A stretch of DNA of 29,285 bases from positions 1-29,285 of IMG/VR virus record IMGVR_UViG_3300047297_000122; one strand, given 5' to 3'. Source of the DNA: a virus. Positions 20,868-29,150 of this stretch are shown here, in pieces (the stretch's first letter is position 1; each line of letters starts with the position of its first letter). The translations under genes and the position numbers were made by a program. The notes under the pieces were generated by a model that was not told the DNA's origin, ran no database searches, and saw only the letters and a program-made list of their open reading frames with translations.

Positions 20868-22847
20868 TCAGCGCTCCGGAATAACTATTTCGTAAACCCC
20901 ATTTTCGCCAAGTACCAGACTTCCGAATTGGGACGGAGTCGATGTCTGGGTCTGTTCGCCAAGTATAGACTTATACGGATCAAGCGCCGTCAGTGCAGAA
21001 ACCGGATTGTCAATGGTTCCTGAACGAAGATACCGCCCGGAAAAAGCTTTTTCAACACCTCCCATAGTCGCCAAGGATTGTTGACGAGCGGATTGCATTT
21101 TGTTTGACGCGGCCTTTAGCTGGTTAAGCAACGTGTCGTCCGACACAAAGGCCAATGAAAAGACGCCGTCCTTTAACGCTGCGTCAGCGAAGGCTTCCGC
21201 CATCATGGTGACGTCAAAGTTCGAGATCGAGTTGGCCGACTGCACCCCAGACAACGATGCTGGCATCATTTCCTGAAACGCTAACTTCATAGTGGCGACA
21301 AACTCATCCCTGTCGGTAAACTGTGCAGCTACGTCAGGAAGCCCTGCCGCAGAAGCAACCTTTGCAGCAATCGATTTTGCGGAAGCTTCAAGACCAGTAA
21401 CCCCTCCCTGTCCCACCTGAAGCATGGCCGAATCTAGGTAATCCAGAGCACGTTGTGCCGATATGGCCGCTGAGGCGGCTTCTGAATACGTTTTCGTCTC
21501 GGAGGCTAGGAAAGAATCATCTATAAGACCCTGCTCATAGGTTTTTTGCATTAGTTCAAGCATCGCGGACTTTTTTGTGGCGAGGGCAGATATCATTTCA
21601 GTATCGCCAAATCCGGGCGGGACCATGCCACCGTTCTTTTCAATCTTCCCATAAGGAATATAGACCGCAGTTCCTGCCGGAACCTTTTTACCCTCATACG
21701 TAGTATCCGTAAGAGCAACAAACTTAATGGGCTCTTTAGCCCTTTGCTGTTCTTGGTCATACTTTTCAAGGCCATATTGCATGGCCGTAAGCTGTATCTG
21801 GCGATCAAATTCGGCCTTAGCAGCCTTGTCCTTGATGGCCATGTCAGCGCCTAGGGATAATCCATCAGCGATGTTGGACATGGCGTTGGGGCTATCCCCA
21901 GCCGCGATGGCAAAGCCAATCTGGGCCAGCAATAGGCCCTTGTCGATGCCTTCGTACTTCGGGCCCATGTCTGCGAACTGCTTTGCAAAGTCGGCAGCGG
22001 TCTTTTCTCGGACCTCGGGCGCAGGATCGTTTAGACCTGTGACAAGTTCAGCAGGGTTTGACACCAGAGGCTTACGTCCACGGGCATCGGCTTCCATGGT
22101 CGTCGGACCTTTTTGTGATACGGGAGCCCCTTGAGGACCTTGTGGCAACTTACGAGCTTCGGCCTCCATACCGCTTGGTCCCGCTTGGTTCTCAAGGCGA
22201 CCCTTAAAGGCAGGGAGGTCCGCCGCAGTCATAATCTTACCTTTGTCAAACATCCGATACTGCCCACGGGCGTCGGCTTCCATGTCCGTTGGTACGGGCG
22301 CAGCCGCTGTCGCCTTCGACAGGTCTTCTTTGGTTCTCGGCATGGGGATTTGACGATCCCCCGGGGTTGCAAGACCCGTTCTGGAAGTTTTGGGCGTATT
22401 ACGTGCGTCGGCAAGCGCCCGTGCAACAGCAAAATCAAAGTCTGCGGGCTCCATATCAAAGTCTGCAGCAGTCATGCCGCTCGTCGCCGAGTACCCATTT
22501 TGGATGTTAGCCCGTGCAGCGTTGTAGGCAATGTCTGACTTGCGCTCAAGTTCGGCAGCAAGCGACGTAGCGCCAAGGGTGGCAAACGCCGGAGACAGTA
22601 CATCCGCCGCCGCCCCGTATATGTTATTCCCCGTTCCCGAAAGAACACCAAGCGTGTAATCCGCCGCTGTACCCAAGCCGGATCGAATGACGTCGCCAAG
22701 TTGACCAGCCTCAACAACCCGTCGTTGCTGCAACGGGCTTTCTACAGGTCCGCCCCTGTCAAACCGTTCAATGCCCGCAATGTCGTTCAGGCGGTTACGC
22801 GCCGCCGTGTTGTTTTGAAACATCGGGCGGTCAAACACACTAGCCAT
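20868..22847 (-). CDS. Internal virion-type protein with repeated MEADARG motif
   Basis: A protein of 659 residues. After IERFDRGGPVESP, a motif like the 'RF.rGG' tags seen in phage virion proteins, it has a low-complexity half containing three copies of a short motif: PTDMEADARGQ, PSGMEAEARKL and PTTMEADARGR (about 195-260). The C-terminal half (about 290-620) is helical with Ala-rich segments (LLLAQIGFAIAAGDSPNAM, SAAISAQRALDYLD). No enzymatic motif was found. It is separated by one base from the 1081-residue gene and probably functions with it in the virion core. AAGGAGAACTGATCG precedes the ATG. Confidence 0.6.
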   Translation of the reverse strand: MASVFDRPMFQNNTAARNRLNDIAGIERFDRGGPVESPLQQRRVVEAGQLGDVIRSGLGTAADYTLGVLSGTGNNIYGAAADVLSPAFATLGATSLAAELERKSDIAYNAARANIQNGYSATSGMTAADFDMEPADFDFAVARALADARNTPKTSRTGLATPGDRQIPMPRTKEDLSKATAAAPVPTDMEADARGQYRMFDKGKIMTAADLPAFKGRLENQAGPSGMEAEARKLPQGPQGAPVSQKGPTTMEADARGRKPLVSNPAELVTGLNDPAPEVREKTAADFAKQFADMGPKYEGIDKGLLLAQIGFAIAAGDSPNAMSNIADGLSLGADMAIKDKAAKAEFDRQIQLTAMQYGLEKYDQEQQRAKEPIKFVALTDTTYEGKKVPAGTAVYIPYGKIEKNGGMVPPGFGDTEMISALATKKSAMLELMQKTYEQGLIDDSFLASETKTYSEAASAAISAQRALDYLDSAMLQVGQGGVTGLEASAKSIAAKVASAAGLPDVAAQFTDRDEFVATMKLAFQEMMPASLSGVQSANSISNFDVTMMAEAFADAALKDGVFSLAFVSDDTLLNQLKAASNKMQSARQQSLATMGGVEKAFSGRYLRSGTIDNPVSALTALDPYKSILGEQTQTSTPSQFGSLVLGENGVYEIVIPER

Positions 22848-22869
22848 CGATCAGTTCTCCTTATGCGCC

Positions 22870-23928
22870 TTAACCCCAAAACCCTGATTTGCCCAATCCT
22901 AGGCCAGCAATACCTAGGCCAGCAATCTGGGACGCGGCACTGGGTCCGGGTTGCGTGGAACTTTGTGTTCCCATCGCCATCATGGGCATACCCTGAACAA
23001 TGCCCGCATACTGCCCAAGAGTTTGCCACGGGGACATAACCTCTTGGTACTGGTTCTGGCGGGCGGCGTCCAACTCAGCTTGGGTCTGGGTCTGGTACAT
23101 ACTGCCAACATCCATCAACGTGCCGATGTCGCGGATGTTCAGGCTCTGGCCAAGTTCAGCAAGGCCACCCATGCCAGTGCCAAGGTTCCCCAGCGTACTT
23201 GCCAAGCCACCTGCCGTCTGTGCGCCTTGCAGCCCCAACTGCCCGTAGGATGTGCCAAGGTTCCCCAACAGCTTTGCATAGTCCGCTTGACGCAGTTGCT
23301 GCGCCTCGAAGGCCTTTTGGGCCATGTCTTGAGCAGATTGATAGCCAGCCGCACGAAGGGACGAGGACGTCTTGGCCTGTTGCTCTGCGATATTACGGCC
23401 CAGTTCGCGTTGCTCTACCCCTTGACGGCTACCGCCAAAGGCTCCAGACCCAACAGCCTGTGACCGTAGACCTTGCGCTTGCGTCTCGCCTTGACGGGCG
23501 ATGTCGCCTTCAGCTTTTCGGACGACGTCTTCAAGGTAGGGGTTCATGAAGTCTTGATAGGCGGAAGGATTGTAGCCCTGCGTTGCCCCCAAGCCTGTAG
23601 CAGCGGAGCCTGTCTGGTAAGGTTGTGCGTTGGCCAAGGTCCCCGGAACAAGGTTCAAGGCCCCCGTAGCTGCCGTAATGCCGCTACCCATTGCATTCGA
23701 AGCTGAAGTCAACGCGGGCAGGTATCCACCGATACCTGCATGGGCCAGCCCAGCCGCCTGTTGGTGCTCGGGAGCAAGGCCCGCGACGCGATAATCCGGC
23801 AGGTCCATCCCTTGGCTGTAAAGCCTCTGGGCTTCAGCCATAATGCCCTTATCCCCGAAGAGATAAGGCTTCATTTCCGCTGGGATGTCCTGCGTTACGG
23901 TCGATGTCTGTGGTAAGCTGCTACCCAT
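22870..23928 (-). CDS. Phage virion protein with GAFGGSRQGV motif
   Basis: A 352-residue protein. YQDFMNPYLEDVVRKAEGDI, then QAVGSGAFGGSRQGVEQREL (about 125-180), is a conserved feature of a virion protein seen in many aquatic podoviruses and siphoviruses (pattern Y..PY...V......i.r......GafGgSRqgv...e). The rest is Gln/Ala/Gly-rich with coiled-coil character and a Gly-rich C-terminus (IAGLGIAGLGLGKSGFWG). Likely part of the internal core or tail tube interior. It begins by overlapping the previous stop (TAATG). Confidence 0.65.
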   Translation of the reverse strand: MGSSLPQTSTVTQDIPAEMKPYLFGDKGIMAEAQRLYSQGMDLPDYRVAGLAPEHQQAAGLAHAGIGGYLPALTSASNAMGSGITAATGALNLVPGTLANAQPYQTGSAATGLGATQGYNPSAYQDFMNPYLEDVVRKAEGDIARQGETQAQGLRSQAVGSGAFGGSRQGVEQRELGRNIAEQQAKTSSSLRAAGYQSAQDMAQKAFEAQQLRQADYAKLLGNLGTSYGQLGLQGAQTAGGLASTLGNLGTGMGGLAELGQSLNIRDIGTLMDVGSMYQTQTQAELDAARQNQYQEVMSPWQTLGQYAGIVQGMPMMAMGTQSSTQPGPSAASQIAGLGIAGLGLGKSGFWG

Positions 23929-25007
23929 TATGCCATTTCCCCGTTTTCGAACCGACGCATCAGTTCATACATTCTGGTGACGCCACGTTCGCGGCTTCCG
24001 TTACCAATACCACGAACCGCCTTGGCAGTCATGACAAACTCGCCGTCCGACAGCGCGGCGTCCTTAACAGGCTTGCCATCTTGATAGATCGTGGCGGGCA
24101 CGGAATCGCTGGTCCCGGTCCCCGGACCCTCTATTTCGCCGCCCGTGGCAAATGCGTGTGCCCCCCAGTTCTTAAGCGGGGCCCCCTTCTCGCTATAGGC
24201 CATAGACTGCTCCATTGCAGCATCTCGATCTGCCTTAGTCGCGTACCGCTTCATGGTGTACGGGTCTATAAAGGGCAGTTCTTTGGCAATGCTTGGATCA
24301 ACCTGCCCCGAGAAATAACCTTTGTTTTCGCCATAGCCTTGATACATAAGGTCTAGGGACCTGTCCAACGGAGAGGGAGACGTATCCGACGGGTATAGCG
24401 TTTCTGGGGCGTACAACAGAAGGTCTTCCCCGGCCCTTTGCCGTCGATCCTGCTCTTCCCGCATCATTGCCCCGTAGGGCGACTGATAGCCGCCGCTTTG
24501 GATTTCCGGAATTTCCGGAAGACCTTGCAGCCGGGGGTCCAGCGGAATGGTGGACAGGGCAGAGATGCCCGGGACGGTTGACCTGCGGCGCTCTTGGATG
24601 TCTGCGCCTATAGCAGGAGACCCTGCGGTAGCCGCAGCCGGAGCAGCGGCAGTCATAGTAGACGCAGATGTTTGCTCGGGGCGGCGGGGAGGTGCAAACC
24701 GCGCAGCCATGCCCATGTCTGTCGGGCCGGATATCTGTTTACCGCCAATGCCCATGAGTTGGGCAATGCCACCGCTCAGGTTCTTGCCCATTCCCGGAAA
24801 GAGCATCGACCCACCGCCAGCTAGGGCAGCGTTGCGAAGAGCATCTTTACCGCTGCCGCCTGTCAGCAAAGTACCGATTCCAGTACCAAGGGCCGGGAGC
24901 CAAGCATTGCTAAGAAGTGCACCGATGCCTGTGGCTGCTCCGCCCGCAGCACCAACGCCCAAAGCACCGCCAAGTGCTGCAACGATGGGTCCGATAATAG
25001 GAATCAT
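23928..25007 (-). CDS. Virion protein with Gly/Ala membrane segment and GPGTGTSDS motif
   Basis: A 359-residue protein. It starts with a Gly/Ala-rich hydrophobic N-terminus (IPIIGPIVAALGGALGVGAA, about 2-60). Near the end, FATGGEIEGPGTGTSDSVPA, then LSDGEFVMTAKAVRG and MRRFENGEMA, is a tail motif common in phage virion and tape-measure-like proteins. The GEFVMTAKAVRG segment is shared by unrelated phage structural proteins and may mediate assembly or cleavage. GPTDMGMAAR in the middle resembles the MEADARG repeats of the gene at 20868. Probably an internal or tail-associated virion protein. Confidence 0.65.
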   Translation of the reverse strand: MIPIIGPIVAALGGALGVGAAGGAATGIGALLSNAWLPALGTGIGTLLTGGSGKDALRNAALAGGGSMLFPGMGKNLSGGIAQLMGIGGKQISGPTDMGMAARFAPPRRPEQTSASTMTAAAPAAATAGSPAIGADIQERRRSTVPGISALSTIPLDPRLQGLPEIPEIQSGGYQSPYGAMMREEQDRRQRAGEDLLLYAPETLYPSDTSPSPLDRSLDLMYQGYGENKGYFSGQVDPSIAKELPFIDPYTMKRYATKADRDAAMEQSMAYSEKGAPLKNWGAHAFATGGEIEGPGTGTSDSVPATIYQDGKPVKDAALSDGEFVMTAKAVRGIGNGSRERGVTRMYELMRRFENGEMA

Positions 25008-25047
25008 TGTATCTCTACCCTTGCGCTGTTGCGGGTGACTTGAGCAA

Positions 25048-25080
25048 CTGTATCAGACCTTGCAAAAGGTTTCCATACAG
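25048..25080 (-). promoter_or_regulatory. Two-part hairpin between virion genes
   Basis: CTGTAT (25048-25053) pairs with ATACAG (25075-25080), and inside it ACCTT (25057-25061) pairs with AAGGT (25066-25070) around a 4-base loop. It fills most of the 81-base gap between the genes at 25089 and 25007, the largest gap in the virion operon. There is no clear T-run, so it may be an RNA-processing or attenuation element rather than a full terminator. Confidence 0.6.
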
Positions 25081-25088
25081 GCGTTGCG

Positions 25089-25340
25089 TCAGACCACGAT
25101 CCTTATTTCCCCAGTAGCCGTCTTGTATATATCGTCAACTGCCAAACCACCTGCAATCGCAGCGGCGTTGTTGGCGTAGGTCTTCAGGCGGATCAACCGC
25201 AACGTGGAGTATACGGCCTCTCCGGGGTTGTTCGTCTGCTGAATGAACGTCGAGAAGGCCCGCACAATCTGGTTCAGATACTCTTGACTATAGGCCAACG
25301 GCGGGGTCGGAAAGTATGGTACTGGACTGTTAGTTCCCAT
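25089..25340 (-). CDS. Small conserved virion-operon protein
   Basis: An 83-residue protein. PVPYFPTPPLAYSQEYLNQI, then VRAFSTFIQQTNNPG, matches a small protein often found beside tail genes in aquatic phages (pattern 'lp.p...Yd..yl.q.vR.fs.f..q..NPg'). A beta-rich C-terminus (GEIRIVV) follows. The function is unknown; it could be a tail or connector accessory protein. Its start overlaps the stop of the upstream gene (TGATG), so it is coupled to the gp10-like gene. Confidence 0.65.
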   Translation of the reverse strand: MGTNSPVPYFPTPPLAYSQEYLNQIVRAFSTFIQQTNNPGEAVYSTLRLIRLKTYANNAAAIAGGLAVDDIYKTATGEIRIVV

Positions 25341-27199
25341 CAGCGCCTCCCGTCAGGTCGGACATCGAGCCTTGGGTCCCCAAGACGCCATGCCGTGTTT
25401 GTCTGGTTGGACTCCACCCGGATCGACATCGACCGACCGCGCAAGCGGACGAAGACCTGATCCGTGAAGTACTGCACGTTCACGTCGGCAGTCTTTACGA
25501 CAGGGTTTGCGTCGGAAGCAATAAAGGCATCTCCCGGGAAGTTACGCGCCTTGATGGTAAACGTAACCGTGGACGACTCCGACGTGGAGTTTCGGAAGGT
25601 GATGTCAGGGATGACCCGTGTGGCAAACATGAACTGGTCGCCTTCGCCAAGGTCCACGACGCTCGACTCGATGTACGGGTTCAGGGCCGTTGGCGGGTTA
25701 TTGCTGCCGTCGTCAAGGCCATACTCCTGATAGTACAACTTATTGTCAGAACTTGCGGCAATGGGATACCCTAAAGTGCCACGATCTACCCAAGAGGTTC
25801 TCGGCATCGATCCGTAGTACCAAATCTTCTGATCGTAGTTGTAGATCACATAGCTATCATTTTCTTCGCTTTCGGCGGACGGATAGAACCACCAAACTTC
25901 CGAAAACGAACTGCTGTGACCAGCGTTAATCTTCAGGGCCTGTGCTGTGTTCAAGTTGCTGAACACATACTCTTTTACGTCGCATGGTATTTGGGCCACG
26001 CTACCGCTGTAAACGTAGAATTCGCCCTTGCCCATCCAGAAGACAACGTCGCCCACGGCCACCATGGCGTTGGGACCCATGATCGAGACACCAGAAGAAA
26101 TCTCCTGCACACCAAAGGTATAGGGTGGGCCGATGTATTGCATGGCGTGGATAGACACGTCCGTGAAGACCACGACCTGTTGTTTGGTTTGCACAGCGCC
26201 GATGATCTCGGACCCTGAACCAATACGCAGTTCACCCGCTGTGTTGTCAGCGCGGGTTTCCCAATCGGTCAGGCTTTCTTGGCTTGAGAATCGTATGACA
26301 AGAGGGTCTTGTACCCCCGGATCAGTTTCTGGGTCACAACCAAAGACGATGATGTGTCGATCACGTTCCGACACGATCACCTGCTTGACGATTGTGGGCG
26401 TCAGGTTTGCACCGACCAAGGAGGCCAGTTCAACAGCGCGTACCGACACACCTGCAGAAGTGTCCCAGTAATAAAGGCCACCGTCATGCACGGCCATGAG
26501 CAGGTCTTCACCGTAGTTATCTTGGCTCCAGATGCGCAACTGTGCTCCGGGAATAGTTGTCGTTGACGCTGATCCCCATCCAGATACACCCCAGCCACCA
26601 GCACCCCAACCCGTGCCATACACGGACGTATCCAGACCTGTGTTGATTTGGTACTCTGCAGTTACCGTACCACCGCCCGTTACACTTCCTGCAGATGCGG
26701 AACCGCCCGTATTTATGGTATAGGTATCCGAGGTCGGAGTGGTCAGGACCTGCTGTTCTTTGTTGAGTTGGGCTGCAGTGATGCCGCTTACAGCCGTCGC
26801 CCCAGAAAATGTGACGAAGTCATTCGGATAGCACCCATGTGCGACATCCGTGACCGTAACAATCCCAGACCCAGCAGCCTGTGTCGTAAACGGGTTTGTA
26901 AGTGTCGCATTCGGCAGTCGCAGCGGAGTGATGTCGTAAAAGGTACTGCCCTTAACGACGTAGTACTTCAGGTTCGTGCCCACAGCCAAGTAGGTCGTGC
27001 CGTCCAAGGCAGTCCAAGGCAGAAGGGATCGATTTGTTCCAAGGAACGAGGTGCTGGAAAAAGGGCTCCAGCCACCGATGCTCTCCGGTTTCCCGTAGCG
27101 AAACCGGATCATATTGCAATCGTACCAGCCGCCCTCATTGGCGTATGCGGTAGTTTCCCGGTTAATCCCGGGGCGGAACTGGAGTTTGATAAGCGCCAT
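25340..27199 (-). CDS. P22 gp10-like tail hub / DNA-stabilisation protein
   Basis: A protein of 619 residues, nearly all beta strand. The N-terminus (MALIKLQFRPGINRETTAYA, then GGWYDCNMIRFRYGKPESIGGW) is typical of phage stabilisation proteins that close the portal channel, such as P22 gp10. Repeated propeller-like segments follow (LLMAVHDGGLYYWDTS; IIVFGCDPETDPGVQDP; VVFWMGKGEFYVYSG; SYVIYNYDQKIWYYGSMPRT). A Gly/Trp-rich stretch (GTGWGAGGWGVSGWGS, about 195-212) is striking. It is predicted to seal the packaged DNA below the portal. The ribosome-binding site lies in a hairpin (27205-27221). Confidence 0.7.
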   Translation of the reverse strand: MALIKLQFRPGINRETTAYANEGGWYDCNMIRFRYGKPESIGGWSPFSSTSFLGTNRSLLPWTALDGTTYLAVGTNLKYYVVKGSTFYDITPLRLPNATLTNPFTTQAAGSGIVTVTDVAHGCYPNDFVTFSGATAVSGITAAQLNKEQQVLTTPTSDTYTINTGGSASAGSVTGGGTVTAEYQINTGLDTSVYGTGWGAGGWGVSGWGSASTTTIPGAQLRIWSQDNYGEDLLMAVHDGGLYYWDTSAGVSVRAVELASLVGANLTPTIVKQVIVSERDRHIIVFGCDPETDPGVQDPLVIRFSSQESLTDWETRADNTAGELRIGSGSEIIGAVQTKQQVVVFTDVSIHAMQYIGPPYTFGVQEISSGVSIMGPNAMVAVGDVVFWMGKGEFYVYSGSVAQIPCDVKEYVFSNLNTAQALKINAGHSSSFSEVWWFYPSAESEENDSYVIYNYDQKIWYYGSMPRTSWVDRGTLGYPIAASSDNKLYYQEYGLDDGSNNPPTALNPYIESSVVDLGEGDQFMFATRVIPDITFRNSTSESSTVTFTIKARNFPGDAFIASDANPVVKTADVNVQYFTDQVFVRLRGRSMSIRVESNQTNTAWRLGDPRLDVRPDGRR

Positions 27200-27204
27200 G
27201 ACTG

Positions 27205-27221
27205 TCTCCTGCTTCGGGAGA
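27205..27221 (-). promoter_or_regulatory. Hairpin containing the ribosome-binding site of the tail hub gene
   Basis: Read on the minus strand, TCTCC and GGAGA pair around a 7-base loop, and the AGGAGA Shine-Dalgarno of the gene starting at 27199 forms the downstream arm, 5 bases before the ATG. The RBS would be hidden when the hairpin forms. This could tune expression relative to the lysis genes upstream. Confidence 0.5.
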
Positions 27222-27228
27222 TACTACA

Positions 27229-28062
27229 TCAGTTGAGTAGCTTCGCCAATGTCTTTGGACCAACGATGCCATCGGCTGCAAGGCCGTTGGCAGCTTGCCA
27301 CTTCTTGACTGCGGCCTCGGTCCCCGGACCAAACACACCATCGTCCTCAAGACCCAACTCAGCTTGCATCCGCTTTACGGCCTCGCCCGTAGAACCCTTT
27401 TTCAGAACGCCGGGGATGGCCGCAGCGTTGGTAATCGGTGCGGGGACCGCGCCACCTAGAATAGCAAGGGCTTGCTCATAGTGCTTTTTGCGATCTTCGA
27501 GACCAATGGTCCCACCATTGATCAACTTCGTCATCTTGATGATGTCGTTTTCGTCACAAGCAGCGTTGATGTTACGGCTTTTCCAGTACCAGCAAGCCGA
27601 CTCAAGTGCACCCTTTTTGGTTTGCACGTAGTCGATGACTTGTTCAGGCGACATTCCTACACTTTTTCCAAAAGCAGTAGTATTGTCACGCCCGGTCAAC
27701 TGGATGACCCCTCTGCCTCTGAACTTGAAGCCATCCCCAGACGCCGTATCCCCATTGCCAAGACGATTGGCGTAAATGACGTTGGCGATTTTTTCCGGCT
27801 GTTTGGCGTAGTCAGCAGCGTTGCGCCCTGCCTTCGAGAAGTATTTTGAGAACAGTTTTTCCAAAGTCTCAGCCCGATAATTGAGGTTTTCGGACAAGGC
27901 CGTGAAGTTCATTGACTCGTGACCACACTGCGCGAAGAAGCCAGCAATGCGGTTGAGGGTATTGATCTCGTATTTAGGCAGAATTTCCAAGGCGGCATCA
28001 GCCCAAGCGGCAGCATCAGCGTTGCCATGCAAAATGTGGATGATGTGGTCTTTGGTCAACAT
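27229..28062 (-). CDS. Endolysin: GH19 chitinase-like lysozyme with peptidoglycan-binding domain
   Basis: A 277-residue protein. The catalytic domain (about 1-205) is of the glycoside hydrolase 19 type: NRIAGFFAQCGHESMNF carries the catalytic Glu49, and FKFRGRGVIQLTGRDN (about 112-127) is the conserved substrate-binding loop. Residues about 220-276 (LKKGSTGEAVKRMQAELGL, DGVFGPGTEAAVKKWQAANG, GIVGPKTLAKLL) form a PG_binding_1 domain. No signal peptide is present, so a holin or the membrane proteins upstream must release it. It hydrolyses the glycan strands of the host wall at lysis. Confidence 0.92.
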   Translation of the reverse strand: MLTKDHIIHILHGNADAAAWADAALEILPKYEINTLNRIAGFFAQCGHESMNFTALSENLNYRAETLEKLFSKYFSKAGRNAADYAKQPEKIANVIYANRLGNGDTASGDGFKFRGRGVIQLTGRDNTTAFGKSVGMSPEQVIDYVQTKKGALESACWYWKSRNINAACDENDIIKMTKLINGGTIGLEDRKKHYEQALAILGGAVPAPITNAAAIPGVLKKGSTGEAVKRMQAELGLEDDGVFGPGTEAAVKKWQAANGLAADGIVGPKTLAKLLN

Positions 28063-28073
28063 CTGACGTCTCC

Positions 28074-28481
28074 TTAATTACACCACGAAGACTTTGCTTC
28101 GCCTTTATAGGGGCGGGCTAAACCCTTTTCTATCAGCATTTCGGACAAGCTCCGTCCGTCAAGGAAAACATCCCCAAGAACACGACCTCCATACTTGTCC
28201 CAAGCCTTGATTTGCACATCCACGACCTTAGCCGCAGCAACCGTATCTTTGGTAAATGCGCTGGCAAGTTTGGCTTTTGCGGCCTCCGCTTCGCACTGTG
28301 CGCGGGGGGCTTTTTCCGGCGTATCGACGCCAAGAACGCGGATGGACAGTTTTGGTGGCAACGGCGCTGGTAAGAAATCAACGGCGATCTCAACTGTATC
28401 GCCGTCAATCACACGGGTGATTTCATAGGGTGTGGCCAGCACGGGGCTGGCCGACAGAAGAAGTATGCCAAGCCACTTCAC
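28074..28481 (-). CDS. Secreted staphylococcal-nuclease-like thermonuclease
   Basis: A 135-residue protein from a GTG start in a GTGA overlap with the upstream stop. Residues 1-17 (MKWLGILLLSASPVLAT) form a signal peptide with an A-x-A-like cleavage site before TPYE. The SNase core has all key residues: VIDGDTV (Asp26, Asp28), IRVLGVDTPE (Arg48, Asp53, Thr54, Glu56) and KYGGRVL (Arg100). It cleaves DNA and RNA with calcium and would act in the periplasm or after lysis. Its place beside the endolysin suggests degradation of host nucleic acid, or reduction of viscosity, at release. Two further cysteines (63 and 134) might form a disulfide. Confidence 0.88.
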   Translation of the reverse strand: MKWLGILLLSASPVLATPYEITRVIDGDTVEIAVDFLPAPLPPKLSIRVLGVDTPEKAPRAQCEAEAAKAKLASAFTKDTVAAAKVVDVQIKAWDKYGGRVLGDVFLDGRSLSEMLIEKGLARPYKGEAKSSWCN

Positions 28482-28699
28482 TTCTTAGGCTTCTTCTTAA
28501 GTACAGCGCCAAGGATAGAATCCTTATCCGACCCTGCCGCCCCAGTAAGCCCTCCGAGCAGGTCGCCTACATTGCCTGTGGCGGCAATCTTGATGGCGTC
28601 TTCCACCGGATCAGGCAGATCGACTTTATCCAGCACTGCATCCACGGCTTTTTCTTTCAACTTGCGCCCAATCAGAGCGCCAACCAAACGACCAATCAT
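28478..28699 (-). CDS. Small amphipathic protein in the lysis cassette
   Basis: A 73-residue protein. The N-terminal MIGRLVGALIGRKLKEKAVD is amphipathic and basic. The middle (VEDAIKIAATGNVGDLLGGL) is Gly/Ala-rich, and the tail is Lys-rich (KKKPKK). It overlaps both neighbours by a few bases. It has no full membrane segment. It may associate with the membrane, as an antiholin or spanin-related factor would, but no such family is recognised. Confidence 0.55.
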   Translation of the reverse strand: MIGRLVGALIGRKLKEKAVDAVLDKVDLPDPVEDAIKIAATGNVGDLLGGLTGAAGSDKDSILGAVLKKKPKK

Positions 28700-28962
28700 T
28701 CTGAGGGTCCTTCCTCTGGGGTTTTGCTGCGGTTGTTTCCTGCCGCCATGACGCCGCCAAGTGCGCCAACGATGAAGCTGGCAATGGGGGTCAAGAGTTC
28801 GAAGAACTTGCGGTCATTTTCAGAGCTTTCGCCCATGGGCTGGGTAACAAAAACAAGGCTGTACAGGATCACGAAGATCGTGCCGCCAAGAATAACGGTC
28901 AAGGCCACGCCGATAAAGTAGCGGAGCTTGGCTTCCATTTCATCAGGATCAGGCTTACCCAT
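28696..28962 (-). CDS. Two-helix holin-like membrane protein
   Basis: An 88-residue protein with two membrane segments: about 16-38 (IGVALTVILGGTIFVILYSL) and about 56-75 (LLTPIASFIVGALGGVMAAG), separated by a polar loop, with a polar charged C-terminus. Size, topology and a place just before the endolysin genes fit a class II holin. 'FFELLTPIASFIVGALGGVMA' type segments occur in small membrane proteins of many aquatic phages. It would permeabilise the inner membrane and release the endolysin. Its start overlaps the upstream gene by 8 bases. Confidence 0.65.
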   Translation of the reverse strand: MGKPDPDEMEAKLRYFIGVALTVILGGTIFVILYSLVFVTQPMGESSENDRKFFELLTPIASFIVGALGGVMAAGNNRSKTPEEGPSE

Positions 28963-29143
28963 TTGGTCCTCCTAGCAGGTCTTCGGGGCATTGTTTTGTT
29001 GCCGTGCATATCGGCGGCTGGCACTCGGGTAGACCCCACTTGTTGGGGTCCTGACACGGGTAACGGTAAAATCCGTCTTGCGACACCCAAAATATGCCCA
29101 CAATAGCTAGGGCAAACAGGAGCCACATGATTTTTTCTTTCAT
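28955..29143 (-). CDS. Small membrane protein with CQDP / CPEDL motif
   Basis: A protein of 62 residues with one N-terminal membrane helix (about 5-22, IMWLLFALAIVGIFWVS). An external part with four cysteines in the pattern YPCQDPNKWGLPEC, then PPICTATKQCPEDLLGG, follows. This short protein occurs beside lysis genes in many aquatic phages. The cysteines could form disulfides in the periplasm. A spanin-like or envelope-anchoring role is possible but not shown. GAGGG precedes the ATG. Confidence 0.65.
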   Translation of the reverse strand: MKEKIMWLLFALAIVGIFWVSQDGFYRYPCQDPNKWGLPECQPPICTATKQCPEDLLGGPNG

Positions 29144-29150
29144 CTTGCCC

